Shown here piece after piece: positions 17,215 through 25,578 of a DNA stretch of 64,000 nt. The notes beneath the pieces were generated by a model. The model worked only from the letters and a program-made list of their open reading frames with translations, did not search any database and was not told the DNA's origin. The stretch is from Pseudophaeobacter sp. Its GTDB lineage: Bacteria > Pseudomonadota > Alphaproteobacteria > Rhodobacterales > Rhodobacteraceae. Where the stretch lies: positions 148,035-212,034 of the forward strand of contig JALUXC010000010.1 in NCBI GenBank assembly GCA_027019165.1, in the 5' to 3' direction. The translations under genes were made by a program, and so were the position numbers. The first letter of the stretch is position 1, and every line of letters starts with the position of its first letter.

Positions 17215-18816
17215 ATGGCAGGCTCGGCCACACGTTTGTTTAGCGAACCAAATAGAACTTCTGAAATAGCGGGGTCATTTCGTACTATCGCCGGAGAAGA
17301 GAGCCTAGAGATTGAGACCTTCTACATAGACTACCTAGCGGCTGCCAATCGTACCGCAGTCGATCTCAGCTATTTGTTGAATGAACTCCTTCATATTTTC
17401 AATGAAGAGGACATCCATGTAGTAACAGTGACGGTTGATGAGAAGAACTTCGGCTTTGATTGCAGCATACGCCCAACGGAAAGCACCAACCCGGAAGTAA
17501 TTATTTCTCTGGGCACGTTTTTACTAATAGATCAAGGTACGAATGCAAACCTGGCAAACTCAATTGTGCTGCGTCAGAACTTCGAACGCTGGTTTCTAAC
17601 TAGTGAGTTGGAACGGCAGCCAACATTTTTACGAGACGTGTCCTATCTTTTCAATCCAACGACCAGATCGGTTGTAAATGATGACGAGATTTCATCATTC
17701 ACACATCTTTGGCCGTATCTCACCGACAACTCAGATGTTTGGTGCCTACTCGAGGCAACAGCAAACATGTCGCTCCTCTTCATGTGCTTGCACGAATTAG
17801 GTCATCACTATTCTCGCCATGCCCAAAACAACAGAGATATGGTGTACATTGTGAAAAAATCTCATATTCCGGTTGACTTTTCGAATAGCAGTGACGGTGT
17901 GGAACTTCTTCTATATGATGATGAATTGACGAAAAGTGAATACGAAAAAAGCATGATGCTTCAGCGAGAGTTTGAAGCCGATTGGTTCGCTGTGCAGAAC
18001 TTCCTAACCATGCTCAACCGGCTTGACTCGAAGAGAGCTTTCACGAGGGAGGGTGGAGTTCCGGAGAATATCTGGGGATACTTGCAGTTTGTCTCGATAA
18101 ATACATGTGTCTTTTTCGATGCAGTTTTTAAGGGTGTCGAAAGTGGTGATTGGGAGTATCAATACGATTGTTATAGTCGATACTCTTGCATTTTAACCGC
18201 TGCCAACTACTGGCCGATGCTCGCAACCATTCTTGAGCGAATTTTGGGAAGCTTCGGCGGAGAAGTCGAATTTGACAAGATTGATCAATTACAGAGGGCG
18301 CATAAGTTTGCGTTATCTGTTTGGGATCTCGATCAGCTATTCTCGTTGTGCAACATACCCCAGCTGCTCGGAGACGATAAGAATTTTGATCTTGTGTACA
18401 ATGAAGCGCAGAACGAGCTTGTATTTTTGACGAATGAGGAAACAAAAAGGTCCATTTGTATTTTTGTATCCGAGATTCTGAAATCTGATTGCGTGAATTT
18501 ATACGCAAGTGAAGTAGAGAAATTTCCTGGGATATCCGCGCAAGCGATAGCCAAGAGTCATTCACTTGTTGAGGTGCTGACGGCAAATGTTAAAGCTAGG
18601 CTGACTGGCAAGGATGCCTCACCGGAGGCAGCCGCTATGGCTCAAATGCGTGATAGCTGGCCGACGTTCATCTCAAACCTTAGCCTACTAGAATTGCATA
18701 AGAATGCGCAATTTGTCCGAGAAATGGGTGAAGAGAAAATGTCAAGCTACTATGAAAGGATGTGGAAGTATGCCGAAACAGGTGTTTCCCACGCAGGGTT
18801 CGTGGATAAATCCTAG
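17215..18816 (+). CDS. HExxH zinc metalloprotease-like protein, cargo gene
   Basis: A 533-residue soluble protein. The zinc site is clear: LHELGHHYSRH with His193, Glu194 and His197, and a downstream third-ligand motif QREFEADWFAV (Glu252/Glu254, Asp256), the arrangement of M48- and ImmA-like peptidases. No signal peptide or membrane helix is seen, so it should act in the cytoplasm, unlike membrane M48 proteins. The N-terminal 150 and C-terminal 250 residues match nothing I know. GGAGGA precedes the ATG, and the palindrome array lies just upstream. DNA is visibly AT-richer than the flanks, suggesting recent transfer. It converges with the ankyrin-tailed gene, only 18 bp between stops. A defence or regulated-proteolysis role is a guess. 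Confidence 0.7.
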   Translation: MAGSATRLFSEPNRTSEIAGSFRTIAGEESLEIETFYIDYLAAANRTAVDLSYLLNELLHIFNEEDIHVVTVTVDEKNFGFDCSIRPTESTNPEVIISLGTFLLIDQGTNANLANSIVLRQNFERWFLTSELERQPTFLRDVSYLFNPTTRSVVNDDEISSFTHLWPYLTDNSDVWCLLEATANMSLLFMCLHELGHHYSRHAQNNRDMVYIVKKSHIPVDFSNSSDGVELLLYDDELTKSEYEKSMMLQREFEADWFAVQNFLTMLNRLDSKRAFTREGGVPENIWGYLQFVSINTCVFFDAVFKGVESGDWEYQYDCYSRYSCILTAANYWPMLATILERILGSFGGEVEFDKIDQLQRAHKFALSVWDLDQLFSLCNIPQLLGDDKNFDLVYNEAQNELVFLTNEETKRSICIFVSEILKSDCVNLYASEVEKFPGISAQAIAKSHSLVEVLTANVKARLTGKDASPEAAAMAQMRDSWPTFISNLSLLELHKNAQFVREMGEEKMSSYYERMWKYAETGVSHAGFVDKS

Positions 18817-18834
18817 CTTCTTGCTCACTGGCTG

Positions 18835-20424
18835 TTATCCAATCGTGTATGAATTGTCGCTAGAGGGCAAAGAAAGTGATTCAACGTGGCACAGAAGGCT
18901 TGCCAAGCCGAAGTCTTTAGCTTCTAGGGCGGCGATTTCTGATGGTAGCCGGTTCTGCCCATCGCGAACTTGAAAGTTCACTGTTTCGCGAGCTCTATTG
19001 ATCAGGCCTGCCTGGTCTAAACTGCTTGCCAGTTCATAAATTTCTTCCATACCTTCCAATTCGATCAAAACCGCTAGTTTTGATATTGCTCCGGTAGCAG
19101 ATATCCAATGTAAACAGTTGCGGCGGTCAGCGGAGCTTCCTGAGCTGTTGATCTGTCCGCCAGATAAAATCGCTTCGATAAAGTCATCGATGCTTCCAAA
19201 GGCTCTCACAGTCGCAATAAGTGCGTCGTCACGTTGCGTCTGATCGCTATTTCTATCATTATTCCTGTTCATAAATATATTAAAAAATGCCTCAGTATTA
19301 TCCTTTCTGTAAGTCTCAAGGGAGGTCTTCATCTGGAGAAAGCCATAGGTCTCTTCGAAGCCAGTAAACTTCCTGCCGAATAATGATAGCATAACATAAA
19401 CATCTGCATCCCACAAATCCGACGAGAGCGCTGTAAGTTGCAATATTTCGAAATTTTCGATGTCGGCGCTGATGTTCGAATCGATCATTGTGTGAATGTC
19501 TTTATCAGCCGAGGCCGCCCTGGACTTTGCCAAGGATTGACTCATTTCTTTTCTTTTTCTTATCAACTGCAAATGATCAGGTTGATTGTCCATCGCAACA
19601 GGGGTTGCAATCAGTTCGGCCGCCGTACCAAACTGCGATTTTGTCAGGATTGTTGAGTCGTTGTCGGCCTCAATGACAATTCCGTCACCGCAGATCTTTC
19701 TATCGAAGCCACGGGCTTGAACACGTCTTTCAAAACTAGCAGGACTCTCCGCGTTTCTCTTGTAAAAATCCAACGTCTCCTGTTCAACCTGAAGCACCTG
19801 ATGATGAACAAAGAACCGGCGCACTTCTATTTGGCGGAGTTTCTTTTCAGATATATCTCTTGCGTAAGTGGTTCGAAGTTCTTGTTTTTTACTCAGCCTT
19901 GGTTTGATCCCGATTTTGGTTAAGGCGTCATGTAGGTTTACTACAGCCAAGGCGTTTGATGAATTTTTGAGGTCCTCATCTTTCAAGTGCCCCTTTACTA
20001 TCAAAAAATCTCGAAATGCTGACAGTTCCCACCATTTGCACCCGTAGCGTGATTTATATTTCTCACCAGTTTTGTTGTCCTTTCGCGGCACACCATCGTA
20101 AATGCGACGCAGAGTGTCATCTGTGAGTATTCTGGCATCGTAATCTATGACTTTTGAATGGTCTGCCAGGGGAACGTCTCTACCCAATCTCTCCTTGATA
20201 TATTCTTTGAAATTGCTCTGAATTTCGTGCGTTTGTTGGCGACTCTTGTGTTCTTCATACGAGAAGGGAAAGTTGTTGACTTCATAAGTCAACTTTTTCC
20301 AGGATGGCTGTTGAACGAGCCTAAATGAGTGACGATACGATTGCAGCTTAATCAACACCAGTCGTTCTTGACTTGGATTAAATTCATATTGCGGGTGAGG
20401 AATGGAACGTTCGGAATGGATCAT
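18835..20424 (-). CDS. Large hypothetical protein with ankyrin-like C-terminus, cargo gene
   Basis: 529 residues from the ATG at 20424, chosen because GGAG lies 9 nt upstream; a GTG at 20457 in the same frame has no ribosome site. The N-terminal half is basic and mixed (RHSFRLVQQPSWKKLTYEV, KYKSRYGCKWWELSAFRDF). The C-terminal third has two ankyrin-like helix pairs (NCLHWISATGAISKLAVLIEL and DGQNRLPSEIAALEAKDFGLA). No catalytic motif, signal or membrane helix is seen. The DNA is AT-rich like its convergent partner, the metalloprotease gene, and the pair probably arrived together. Ankyrin parts suggest protein binding, perhaps as target or sensor of the protease. Function unknown. Confidence 0.62.
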   Translation of the reverse strand: MIHSERSIPHPQYEFNPSQERLVLIKLQSYRHSFRLVQQPSWKKLTYEVNNFPFSYEEHKSRQQTHEIQSNFKEYIKERLGRDVPLADHSKVIDYDARILTDDTLRRIYDGVPRKDNKTGEKYKSRYGCKWWELSAFRDFLIVKGHLKDEDLKNSSNALAVVNLHDALTKIGIKPRLSKKQELRTTYARDISEKKLRQIEVRRFFVHHQVLQVEQETLDFYKRNAESPASFERRVQARGFDRKICGDGIVIEADNDSTILTKSQFGTAAELIATPVAMDNQPDHLQLIRKRKEMSQSLAKSRAASADKDIHTMIDSNISADIENFEILQLTALSSDLWDADVYVMLSLFGRKFTGFEETYGFLQMKTSLETYRKDNTEAFFNIFMNRNNDRNSDQTQRDDALIATVRAFGSIDDFIEAILSGGQINSSGSSADRRNCLHWISATGAISKLAVLIELEGMEEIYELASSLDQAGLINRARETVNFQVRDGQNRLPSEIAALEAKDFGLASLLCHVESLSLPSSDNSYTIG

Positions 20425-20505
20425 GTCAAATAGCTCCGCTTGAGCATGTTTTGGCACCTGGAGCGAGGTGCTCTAAGCTAAAAATATTTCTCACGTCTTT
20501 CAACC

Positions 20506-20586
20506 CGTGACGAGGCTTGTTGATAGGATTTGCAAAATCGTGACGAGGCAAGATGTGTACGGCGTAATACGCCGTACTTTCTTGCC
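20506..20586. repeat. 40-bp dyad and 11-bp direct repeats beside the resolvase gene
   Basis: Arms GGCAAGA and GTACGGCGTA (20547-20553, 20557-20566) pair with TACGCCGTAC and TCTTGCC (20568-20577, 20580-20586), 17 paired bases around a 1-nt centre. The 11-mer CGTGACGAGGC occurs twice, at 20506-20516 and 20539-20549, 33 bp apart. The cluster lies 36 bp from the 3' end of the resolvase gene. It may be the resolvase's res site, or a regulator site for the gene at 20424. Confidence 0.55.
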
Positions 20587-20621
20587 AAGGGGCTGCGCCC
20601 CGTTGCATCCCGCTTGGTGGA

Positions 20622-21203
20622 TCATATATCATGGACTGGATAACGTAGCCCCAAACGACGAAAGCTCCTTTGCAATGTGATCCGGGAGACGCCTAGACTG
20701 AAGGCGATGTCTTTGCAGCTCAACGTGGAAAGTTGTCGGTATGCGGCGCGGATATCGCGTTCCGTCAACTTTGGACGGCGCCCCAGTGTCACGCCTCTGG
20801 CACGGGCTGCATCAAGGCCTTCTCTCGTTCTTCGTGATATGATGCGCCTTTCAAACTGCGCGAATAACGCAACGATGCCGAAGAACAGCTCACCTTCATC
20901 GCTCGTTGTATCGAGCGGAAAGCTGAGGATATTGAACTTTACTCCCTGCTGGCACAGCGCGCTGCTGATCAGAATGGCGTCCACGGCAGAGCGAAACGCA
21001 CGGTCAAGATCTACAACTACAAAGGTGTCGCCCGGCTCTAGGTCAGTAAGGAGCTTATCGAAAACCGGACGTTCAGCAGCAACCGCCGAGACATGTTCGA
21101 TGTAGAGTTCGTCGCATTCGGCGCGCAGAACGTCGATCTGACGGTCAGGCGCTTGCGCGCGGGTGGATACGCGGATGTAGCCAAGGCGGCGCGGGTTGGA
21201 CAT
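20622..21203 (-). CDS. Serine resolvase/invertase with C-terminal HTH
   Basis: 193 residues starting MSNPRRLGYIRVSTRAQAPDRQ, where Ser in IRVST is the catalytic nucleophile. TFVVVDLDRAFRSAVDA and GIVALFAQFERRIISRRTREGL are the other conserved blocks (Arg and Glu residues present). The end, LSCKDIAFSLGVSRITLQRSFRRLG, is a helix-turn-helix of the Hin/resolvase type. Size is normal for a resolvase/invertase (about 185-200). The start lacks a good ribosome site. It may resolve element multimers or invert a segment; the dyad and repeats just beyond its 3' end are a candidate target. It looks intact. Confidence 0.88.
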   Translation of the reverse strand: MSNPRRLGYIRVSTRAQAPDRQIDVLRAECDELYIEHVSAVAAERPVFDKLLTDLEPGDTFVVVDLDRAFRSAVDAILISSALCQQGVKFNILSFPLDTTSDEGELFFGIVALFAQFERRIISRRTREGLDAARARGVTLGRRPKLTERDIRAAYRQLSTLSCKDIAFSLGVSRITLQRSFRRLGLRYPVHDI

Positions 21204-21355
21204 CGGGTGTGATCGAAAACGATCCTTTCCGATCTGCTTGTCATTCGGCGCTGCCGCCACGTGCCTGCATCTGCAAAGCCGCTGTTTTCTTGATACTTGG
21301 TTTACCGCTTCAGCGGAATCCCTTAAAATTGACACTTGAACAAAAACCATGGTTT

Positions 21356-21697
21356 ATGAACAGCATAGATGCATGGAGTGCGGCAATGGTGGCAGGGGCC
21401 ATCTTCGTCATTCATCCACAGGAAATCCATGCGGAGGGCTTCACCGGAGCGGACTTTGCGACCTGGGAAACGACCGCGCAGGACAGCTTCATCCAGACGT
21501 CTATCACGATGGCAGGCGTGGTGTTCTCGCAAGTCGCACCAAAGAAGTCGGCCTGTGTGGACAACTGGTATCTTGTGGATGGCCAGAAAGCGGCACGGAA
21601 CGCGCATATTCGCAGAACCATCGCGCAGTATGACGGCTATCATCCCAGCGGCACGATCTTAGCAATCCTGCTGGAGGCCTGCGGGCCGTTGAACTGA
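21356..21697 (+). CDS. Small exported hypothetical protein
   Basis: 113 residues with an N-terminal signal-like stretch (AWSAAMVAGAIFVIHPQEIHA) and a mature part holding two cysteines (SACVDNWYLVDG and LLEACGPLN). The layout, an initial helix, a CxDxWY-like turn, and a C-terminal HPSGTILAILLEACGPLN, recalls small periplasmic Rap1a/immunity-like helical proteins, but I cannot assign the family with confidence. An in-frame TTG eight codons upstream could be an alternative start. It ends 3 bp before the convergent coiled-coil gene. Confidence 0.55.
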   Translation: MNSIDAWSAAMVAGAIFVIHPQEIHAEGFTGADFATWETTAQDSFIQTSITMAGVVFSQVAPKKSACVDNWYLVDGQKAARNAHIRRTIAQYDGYHPSGTILAILLEACGPLN

Positions 21698-21700
21698 AGA

Positions 21701-22480
21701 TCAACCACCGAGCTTGGGCAGGCCAATGCCTTGTGTCGCCACGTCTGGCGCAGCAGTCTCCGTCTGCGATAAATGCTCCTGCACGACTCTGGGCATCTTC
21801 GACTGGATATCGTTTTCGATGTCGTTCAGATCGTCTAGTGAAGGCGGATTGTCCGGGTCGGAGATCCTGTCGCGCGCGGGACCGAGCATATCGTTCTGAT
21901 AACCATTTGCAGCATCCAACGCGGCTTGCAGATCATCCAAGCGAACTTTCGCGTTCTGTACTTCTTCAAAGCTTGGTTCGTTGCCGGTCCAGATGATTGT
22001 TTCCGCAAGATGATCCTCAACGACAAAGCCATCTTCGCGACGCACCACGCCGTCGGCATCTCGGAACACCCGCGTGCCATCTGGCAGGCGCGCGGCATTG
22101 TTCATCATATCGTCGAGTTCGGATTGGGCCACGTAAACCTGACTATTCAGCTGATCGATAGTGGCTTCGGTTGCTTGTTCTGCGTCCGAGAGCAATCGCA
22201 ACACACCATCGTATTTGGCGCGGTAAACCGGATCGTTGAGCAGTTGTGCTAAGCGCGTCAATGCGCGATGCTGGGCGTCGCGCTCCTTTTTCTTGGCCTC
22301 CTCCGAGCCAGGACCGTCTTTCAGAAACCTCGCTCTGCGCCCGGTCTCGCGTCCCGCGATTTCATTCTGAAGATCATCAAACTCAAGGCGCTTCGTCGCC
22401 GCTATCTCTTTCTGGTCACTCGGTATTTCCACACAAATATTGTACCAGAAAAGGTCATGTTCTCGCAAATCTCGGCCCAT
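21701..22480 (-). CDS. Coiled-coil hypothetical protein
   Basis: A 259-residue acidic, soluble, strongly helical protein (DEVVARREDGF..., ETIIWTGNEPSFEEVQNAKVRLDDLQAALDAANG). There is long heptad-like character from about 25 to 120 and 150 to 210. A GAAGGAC ribosome site lies 6 nt before the ATG. The sequence RLPDGTRVFRDADGVVRREDG resembles short beta-turn repeats seen in element-borne proteins. No signal peptide. It lies back to back with the MFS gene. I do not recognise the family; it is probably an element gene rather than cargo of known function. Confidence 0.65.
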   Translation of the reverse strand: MGRDLREHDLFWYNICVEIPSDQKEIAATKRLEFDDLQNEIAGRETGRRARFLKDGPGSEEAKKKERDAQHRALTRLAQLLNDPVYRAKYDGVLRLLSDAEQATEATIDQLNSQVYVAQSELDDMMNNAARLPDGTRVFRDADGVVRREDGFVVEDHLAETIIWTGNEPSFEEVQNAKVRLDDLQAALDAANGYQNDMLGPARDRISDPDNPPSLDDLNDIENDIQSKMPRVVQEHLSQTETAAPDVATQGIGLPKLGG

Positions 22481-22654
22481 AGCCGTCCTTCATCAAATTG
22501 GACCTCGCCGCAGTGCAGCTTCCCCGAAGCGGCCCTCCATAGTGTCGTGCTGCATGGTCTGACGGATCAAAGACAGCAAGCAGTGCGAACGAAGCTGACA
22601 TTGATCTGTGCGCCTGCGCGTGCTGTGAGGAAATACACCCTTCCTGGAGCTACC

Positions 22655-23866
22655 ATGACTTCCTCCACGTCTGAACAAAACAAGGCTGTCTCGATACGCC
22701 CGCCTGTTCCTGTCACTGTCTGGATGCTGGGTCTCGTGAGCCTGCTGATGGATGTCTCCTCCGAGATGATCAATGCGCTGCTCCCTCTCTATCTTGCCGG
22801 TGGTCTGGGTGCGTCAGCCTTGGCGATCGGCTTCATCGAGGGCTTCTCCGTCGCGGTTGCCACAGTGTCCAAGTTCCTGTCCGGCGTGCTGGCCGATATC
22901 AGTAAACGGGCGAAGCCCTTGGCAGTTCTGGGCTATAGCCTTGGGGCGCTATCACGCTTGGTTTTTCCCTGGGCGATGAGCCTGGACCAGATCGTTCTTG
23001 CGAAAGCCATGGACCGGGTGGGCAAGGGTATTCGGGGCACGCCGCGCGACACTCTGGTGGCCGCTGTCAGCCCGCCGGAGATCCGTGGGGCGAGCTTTGG
23101 GTTGCGCAAGTCGCTCGATGCCCTCGGCGGCTTCCTTGGTCCGCTCCTCGCGGTCGGGGCAATGATCGTATTCGCAGGCGACATTCAGTCCGTTTTCTGG
23201 ATTGCCATTCTCCCAGCTGCGCTCTGCATGATCGTGCTGGTCTTCCTTGTGAAAGAGCCAACGCAAAACCACCCGATGAAGCGTAGTGATTTCCGGCTGG
23301 TTGATGCCCTCCGGCTCAACCGTTCAGTCTGGTGCGCAATTGGCGTGGCCTCGGTAATCATGCTTGCCCGGTTCAGTGAAGCCTTCGTGCTACTGAAGGC
23401 CCTTGAGGCCGGTTTCATGCCGTCTTGGGTTCCAGTCTCCCTTGTCATCATGCATGCGGCCTACAGCCTGACGGCATTTCCTGTCGGCAGGCTGTCAGAC
23501 CGGATAGGGGCTTCGGGACTGCTTGTCTGGAGCCTCGGGTTCCTTATCGCAGCGCATCTGTCGCTCGCCCTTGCTACGACCGCATCGGTCTATGTTCTTG
23601 GCACCATCTTCTGGGGTTTGCACATGGGGTTCTCGCAGGGTTTGCTGGGCGCCATGATCGCGGCCGAGACGCCGGACCACCTGAAGGGCAGTGCGTTTGG
23701 CACGTTCAATCTTGTGACTGGCCTGGTCGTGCTTCTGGGGAATACGCTTGCCGGGTGGCTCTGGCACAGCATGGTATCGGCAACACCATTTCTTGTCGGG
23801 GCGGGCATTTCTGCTGTCGCAATGATGTTGATCACGATACGAAAATTGCGGCGTACTCGCACCTGA
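22655..23866 (+). CDS. MFS transporter (drug/metabolite exporter-like)
   Basis: A 403-residue major facilitator with about 12 hydrophobic helices. The ATG at 22655 has CTGGAG 7 nt upstream. GVLADISKRAKPL after helix 2 and GRLSDRIGASGLL after helix 8 are the MFS loop motifs (G-x-L-A/S-D-x). The GKGIRGTPRDTLVAA stretch in the middle matches the YfcJ/YajR-like exporter group often annotated as permease of unknown substrate. The gene is alone on its strand. The substrate cannot be read from the sequence; export of a toxic compound would fit cargo on an element. Confidence 0.85.
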   Translation: MTSSTSEQNKAVSIRPPVPVTVWMLGLVSLLMDVSSEMINALLPLYLAGGLGASALAIGFIEGFSVAVATVSKFLSGVLADISKRAKPLAVLGYSLGALSRLVFPWAMSLDQIVLAKAMDRVGKGIRGTPRDTLVAAVSPPEIRGASFGLRKSLDALGGFLGPLLAVGAMIVFAGDIQSVFWIAILPAALCMIVLVFLVKEPTQNHPMKRSDFRLVDALRLNRSVWCAIGVASVIMLARFSEAFVLLKALEAGFMPSWVPVSLVIMHAAYSLTAFPVGRLSDRIGASGLLVWSLGFLIAAHLSLALATTASVYVLGTIFWGLHMGFSQGLLGAMIAAETPDHLKGSAFGTFNLVTGLVVLLGNTLAGWLWHSMVSATPFLVGAGISAVAMMLITIRKLRRTRT

Positions 23867-24145
23867 GCACTTGGAATGCGTTCGCTTTGGGGTTCGAACC
23901 GGCCATGCGGCAGACCTCGTGACCACCGGGGCGAGACCGCGCATGACATGTCCGGCCCTTTCCTGCCGTTCGCCGGGTTGGTCATCCCTGCTGCTCGGTT
24001 TCCCTGAACCTGACATTCGTTGTAGCTGCAGAATTGAAGGTGCCGATGTGCTGAGCCAATTTTGATGCGGCGCCTTTGCGACCTTGGCTTGGCAGTCCTT
24101 GGTTTGGTATGGGCGGTTCGGAATGGCAATTGAAAGGACAGCCCT

Positions 24146-24475
24146 ATGATTCAGCCCGTTTCCTCGTTCAAGGAGAACCTTCAGAACCTGCCATCCATTG
24201 ACGGGATCAAGAGATTGGAGATGGTGGATGCCGCAGGCGATGTGGTCGCGTCCATTGAGAACCAACCGGGCAAGCAGGGGTCCCTGGCGGTCTACCAATA
24301 CCTGTTAGCGACCTATGGGGTTCTGAATGCCGAAGCTGCGACACACGGGCTGGCAGTCTTTGCGGAGCATACCGAGGACGCGCGAAACCGACCCGGCGCG
24401 CATCCGAACATAGACCGCCTGTTCGAAATACAAGGCGGTGGAGCGTCTTTGAACATGCGGCTGGTAGAACAGTAA
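24146..24475 (+). CDS. DUF2322 family protein
   Basis: 109 residues that match the DUF2322 family as I remember it: SSFKENLQNLPSIDGIKRLEMVD, then NQPGKQGSLAVYQYL, then GLAVFAEHTEDARNRPGAHPNIDRL. The family is about 100-110 residues, cytoplasmic and of unknown function, and is often found near metabolic genes. The AAAGGACAGCCCT ribosome site precedes the ATG. It is a single complete gene, separated by about 280 bp from the MFS gene, with no coding in the gap that I can support. Confidence 0.8.
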   Translation: MIQPVSSFKENLQNLPSIDGIKRLEMVDAAGDVVASIENQPGKQGSLAVYQYLLATYGVLNAEAATHGLAVFAEHTEDARNRPGAHPNIDRLFEIQGGGASLNMRLVEQ

Positions 24476-24559
24476 CCGCCTCTGCTGCCGCTGTCTAAGA
24501 ACTGAGCCGATTTAAGGCAGTGATGCAGGGGAGACCGAGGCCAATTCGGCCCTAACAAC

Positions 24560-24760
24560 CATTCGTCGGGTTAGGCCACGCCGCGATGTAGCTTCACCAG
24601 ATCGGAATTTCGCTGCAAGTGCATGATCTGATTGTCCTCGAACGTAAAGGCTGCGAACAAAGCCGTCGTTTCCTGCTATCTCATGACGATCTATTCCATG
24701 ATCAAAAATGCCATTGTCCAGCAAGAGTTCTGGAACCAAATCTGCGTCTGCTATCCCAGT
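24560..24760 (-). pseudogene. Remnant of a SnoaL/NTF2-like gene
   Basis: Minus-strand translation gives GTGIADADLVPELLLDNGIFDHGI, then AGNDGFVRSLYVRGQSDHALAAKFRSGE. This matches the middle of SnoaL-like cyclase/NTF2-fold proteins (typically TGDADLVPELL-DDFVDH...GRDGF). Start and end of the domain are missing, and the central aromatic block is deleted. It abuts the GNAT stop. I read it as a decayed fragment; it could be chance. Confidence 0.35.
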
Positions 24761-25578
24761 TCCAAGCTGGAAACCGCATAGCATTTGTGCCCGGGCGCAT
24801 CAAACGCGCCTTTGTACATGCGCGCGGTTTTGAAGCCGGGTTGCCATCCTAAGGTATGGCAAAGCTCTGAGAGCGCCCTTGCCGTATCGGGAACATCCAT
24901 ACTGACCGGACCGACGACGCCTGCAGTAGCATGGGCGAGCAGCTGTTGCGCAATGTCCACGTTTTCAGCGATCAGAGGGCCAATCTTGGCACCAGACGTG
25001 CAGGTGCGGATCGTACAAAACCCAGTAATCACGCCTTGGTCACGCTTCACAAAGGTGGTTCTGCCAACGCCTCTGGAAAGCCAAGGGCGCATGTATCTGG
25101 GTTTTGAAACACCGGATGCTGTCGCTTCCATTTGGATCAAGGTTTCTATGTCGCCCTGGTCCGCCACGTCTATGTCTGCTCGATGCTTTGTGCTAAGCAG
25201 CCCCGTAAATCGCGTGGTGCCACCAGTATAGGTGAAACCCGAGGCCCGATAGTTCTCTTGTTGCGCCTCCACACCATCTAAACCCACGGTTCGCGTACCT
25301 GCGTGTTGCAACGCATGTGTCCAAAGCCCAAGCCCAATTCCGCGCCCACGGAAGCCCTTTCGCACGATATATAATCCCAGAAATGCGAAATCGGATGTGT
25401 GGTTCACGACCGAAATGGAGGCGACGTGCTCGCCTTGTTCAACAGCCACAAAGAAGCCCTCTGGGTCGGCAGCGAAAAACGCCGCTGCATCATCACGTCC
25501 TGGATTCCACCCTTCCTCAGCAGCCCAGTCCAGGATCAATGAGAGTTCGCTTAAGGTCGCGGTTCGATATGTCGTCAT
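24751..25578 (-). CDS. GNAT acetyltransferase with GNAT-like C-terminal domain
   Basis: 275 residues. The N-terminal GNAT domain (1-130) has LGLYIVRKGFRGRGIGLGLW, the V-R-x-x-F-R-G-x-G-I-G acetyl-CoA pyrophosphate loop. The second half (DIDVADQGDIETL... RPWLSRGVGRTTFVKRD) resembles the acetyltransferase C-terminal domain (YitH/HolE type). Acetylates an unknown small molecule, probably an amine or amino acid. Its ATG overlaps the stop of the upstream gntR gene by 4 bp, so both are translated together, next to the divergent ABC-transporter operon. This suggests modification or detoxification of the imported compound. Confidence 0.85.
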   Translation of the reverse strand: MTTYRTATLSELSLILDWAAEEGWNPGRDDAAAFFAADPEGFFVAVEQGEHVASISVVNHTSDFAFLGLYIVRKGFRGRGIGLGLWTHALQHAGTRTVGLDGVEAQQENYRASGFTYTGGTTRFTGLLSTKHRADIDVADQGDIETLIQMEATASGVSKPRYMRPWLSRGVGRTTFVKRDQGVITGFCTIRTCTSGAKIGPLIAENVDIAQQLLAHATAGVVGPVSMDVPDTARALSELCHTLGWQPGFKTARMYKGAFDAPGHKCYAVSSLELG

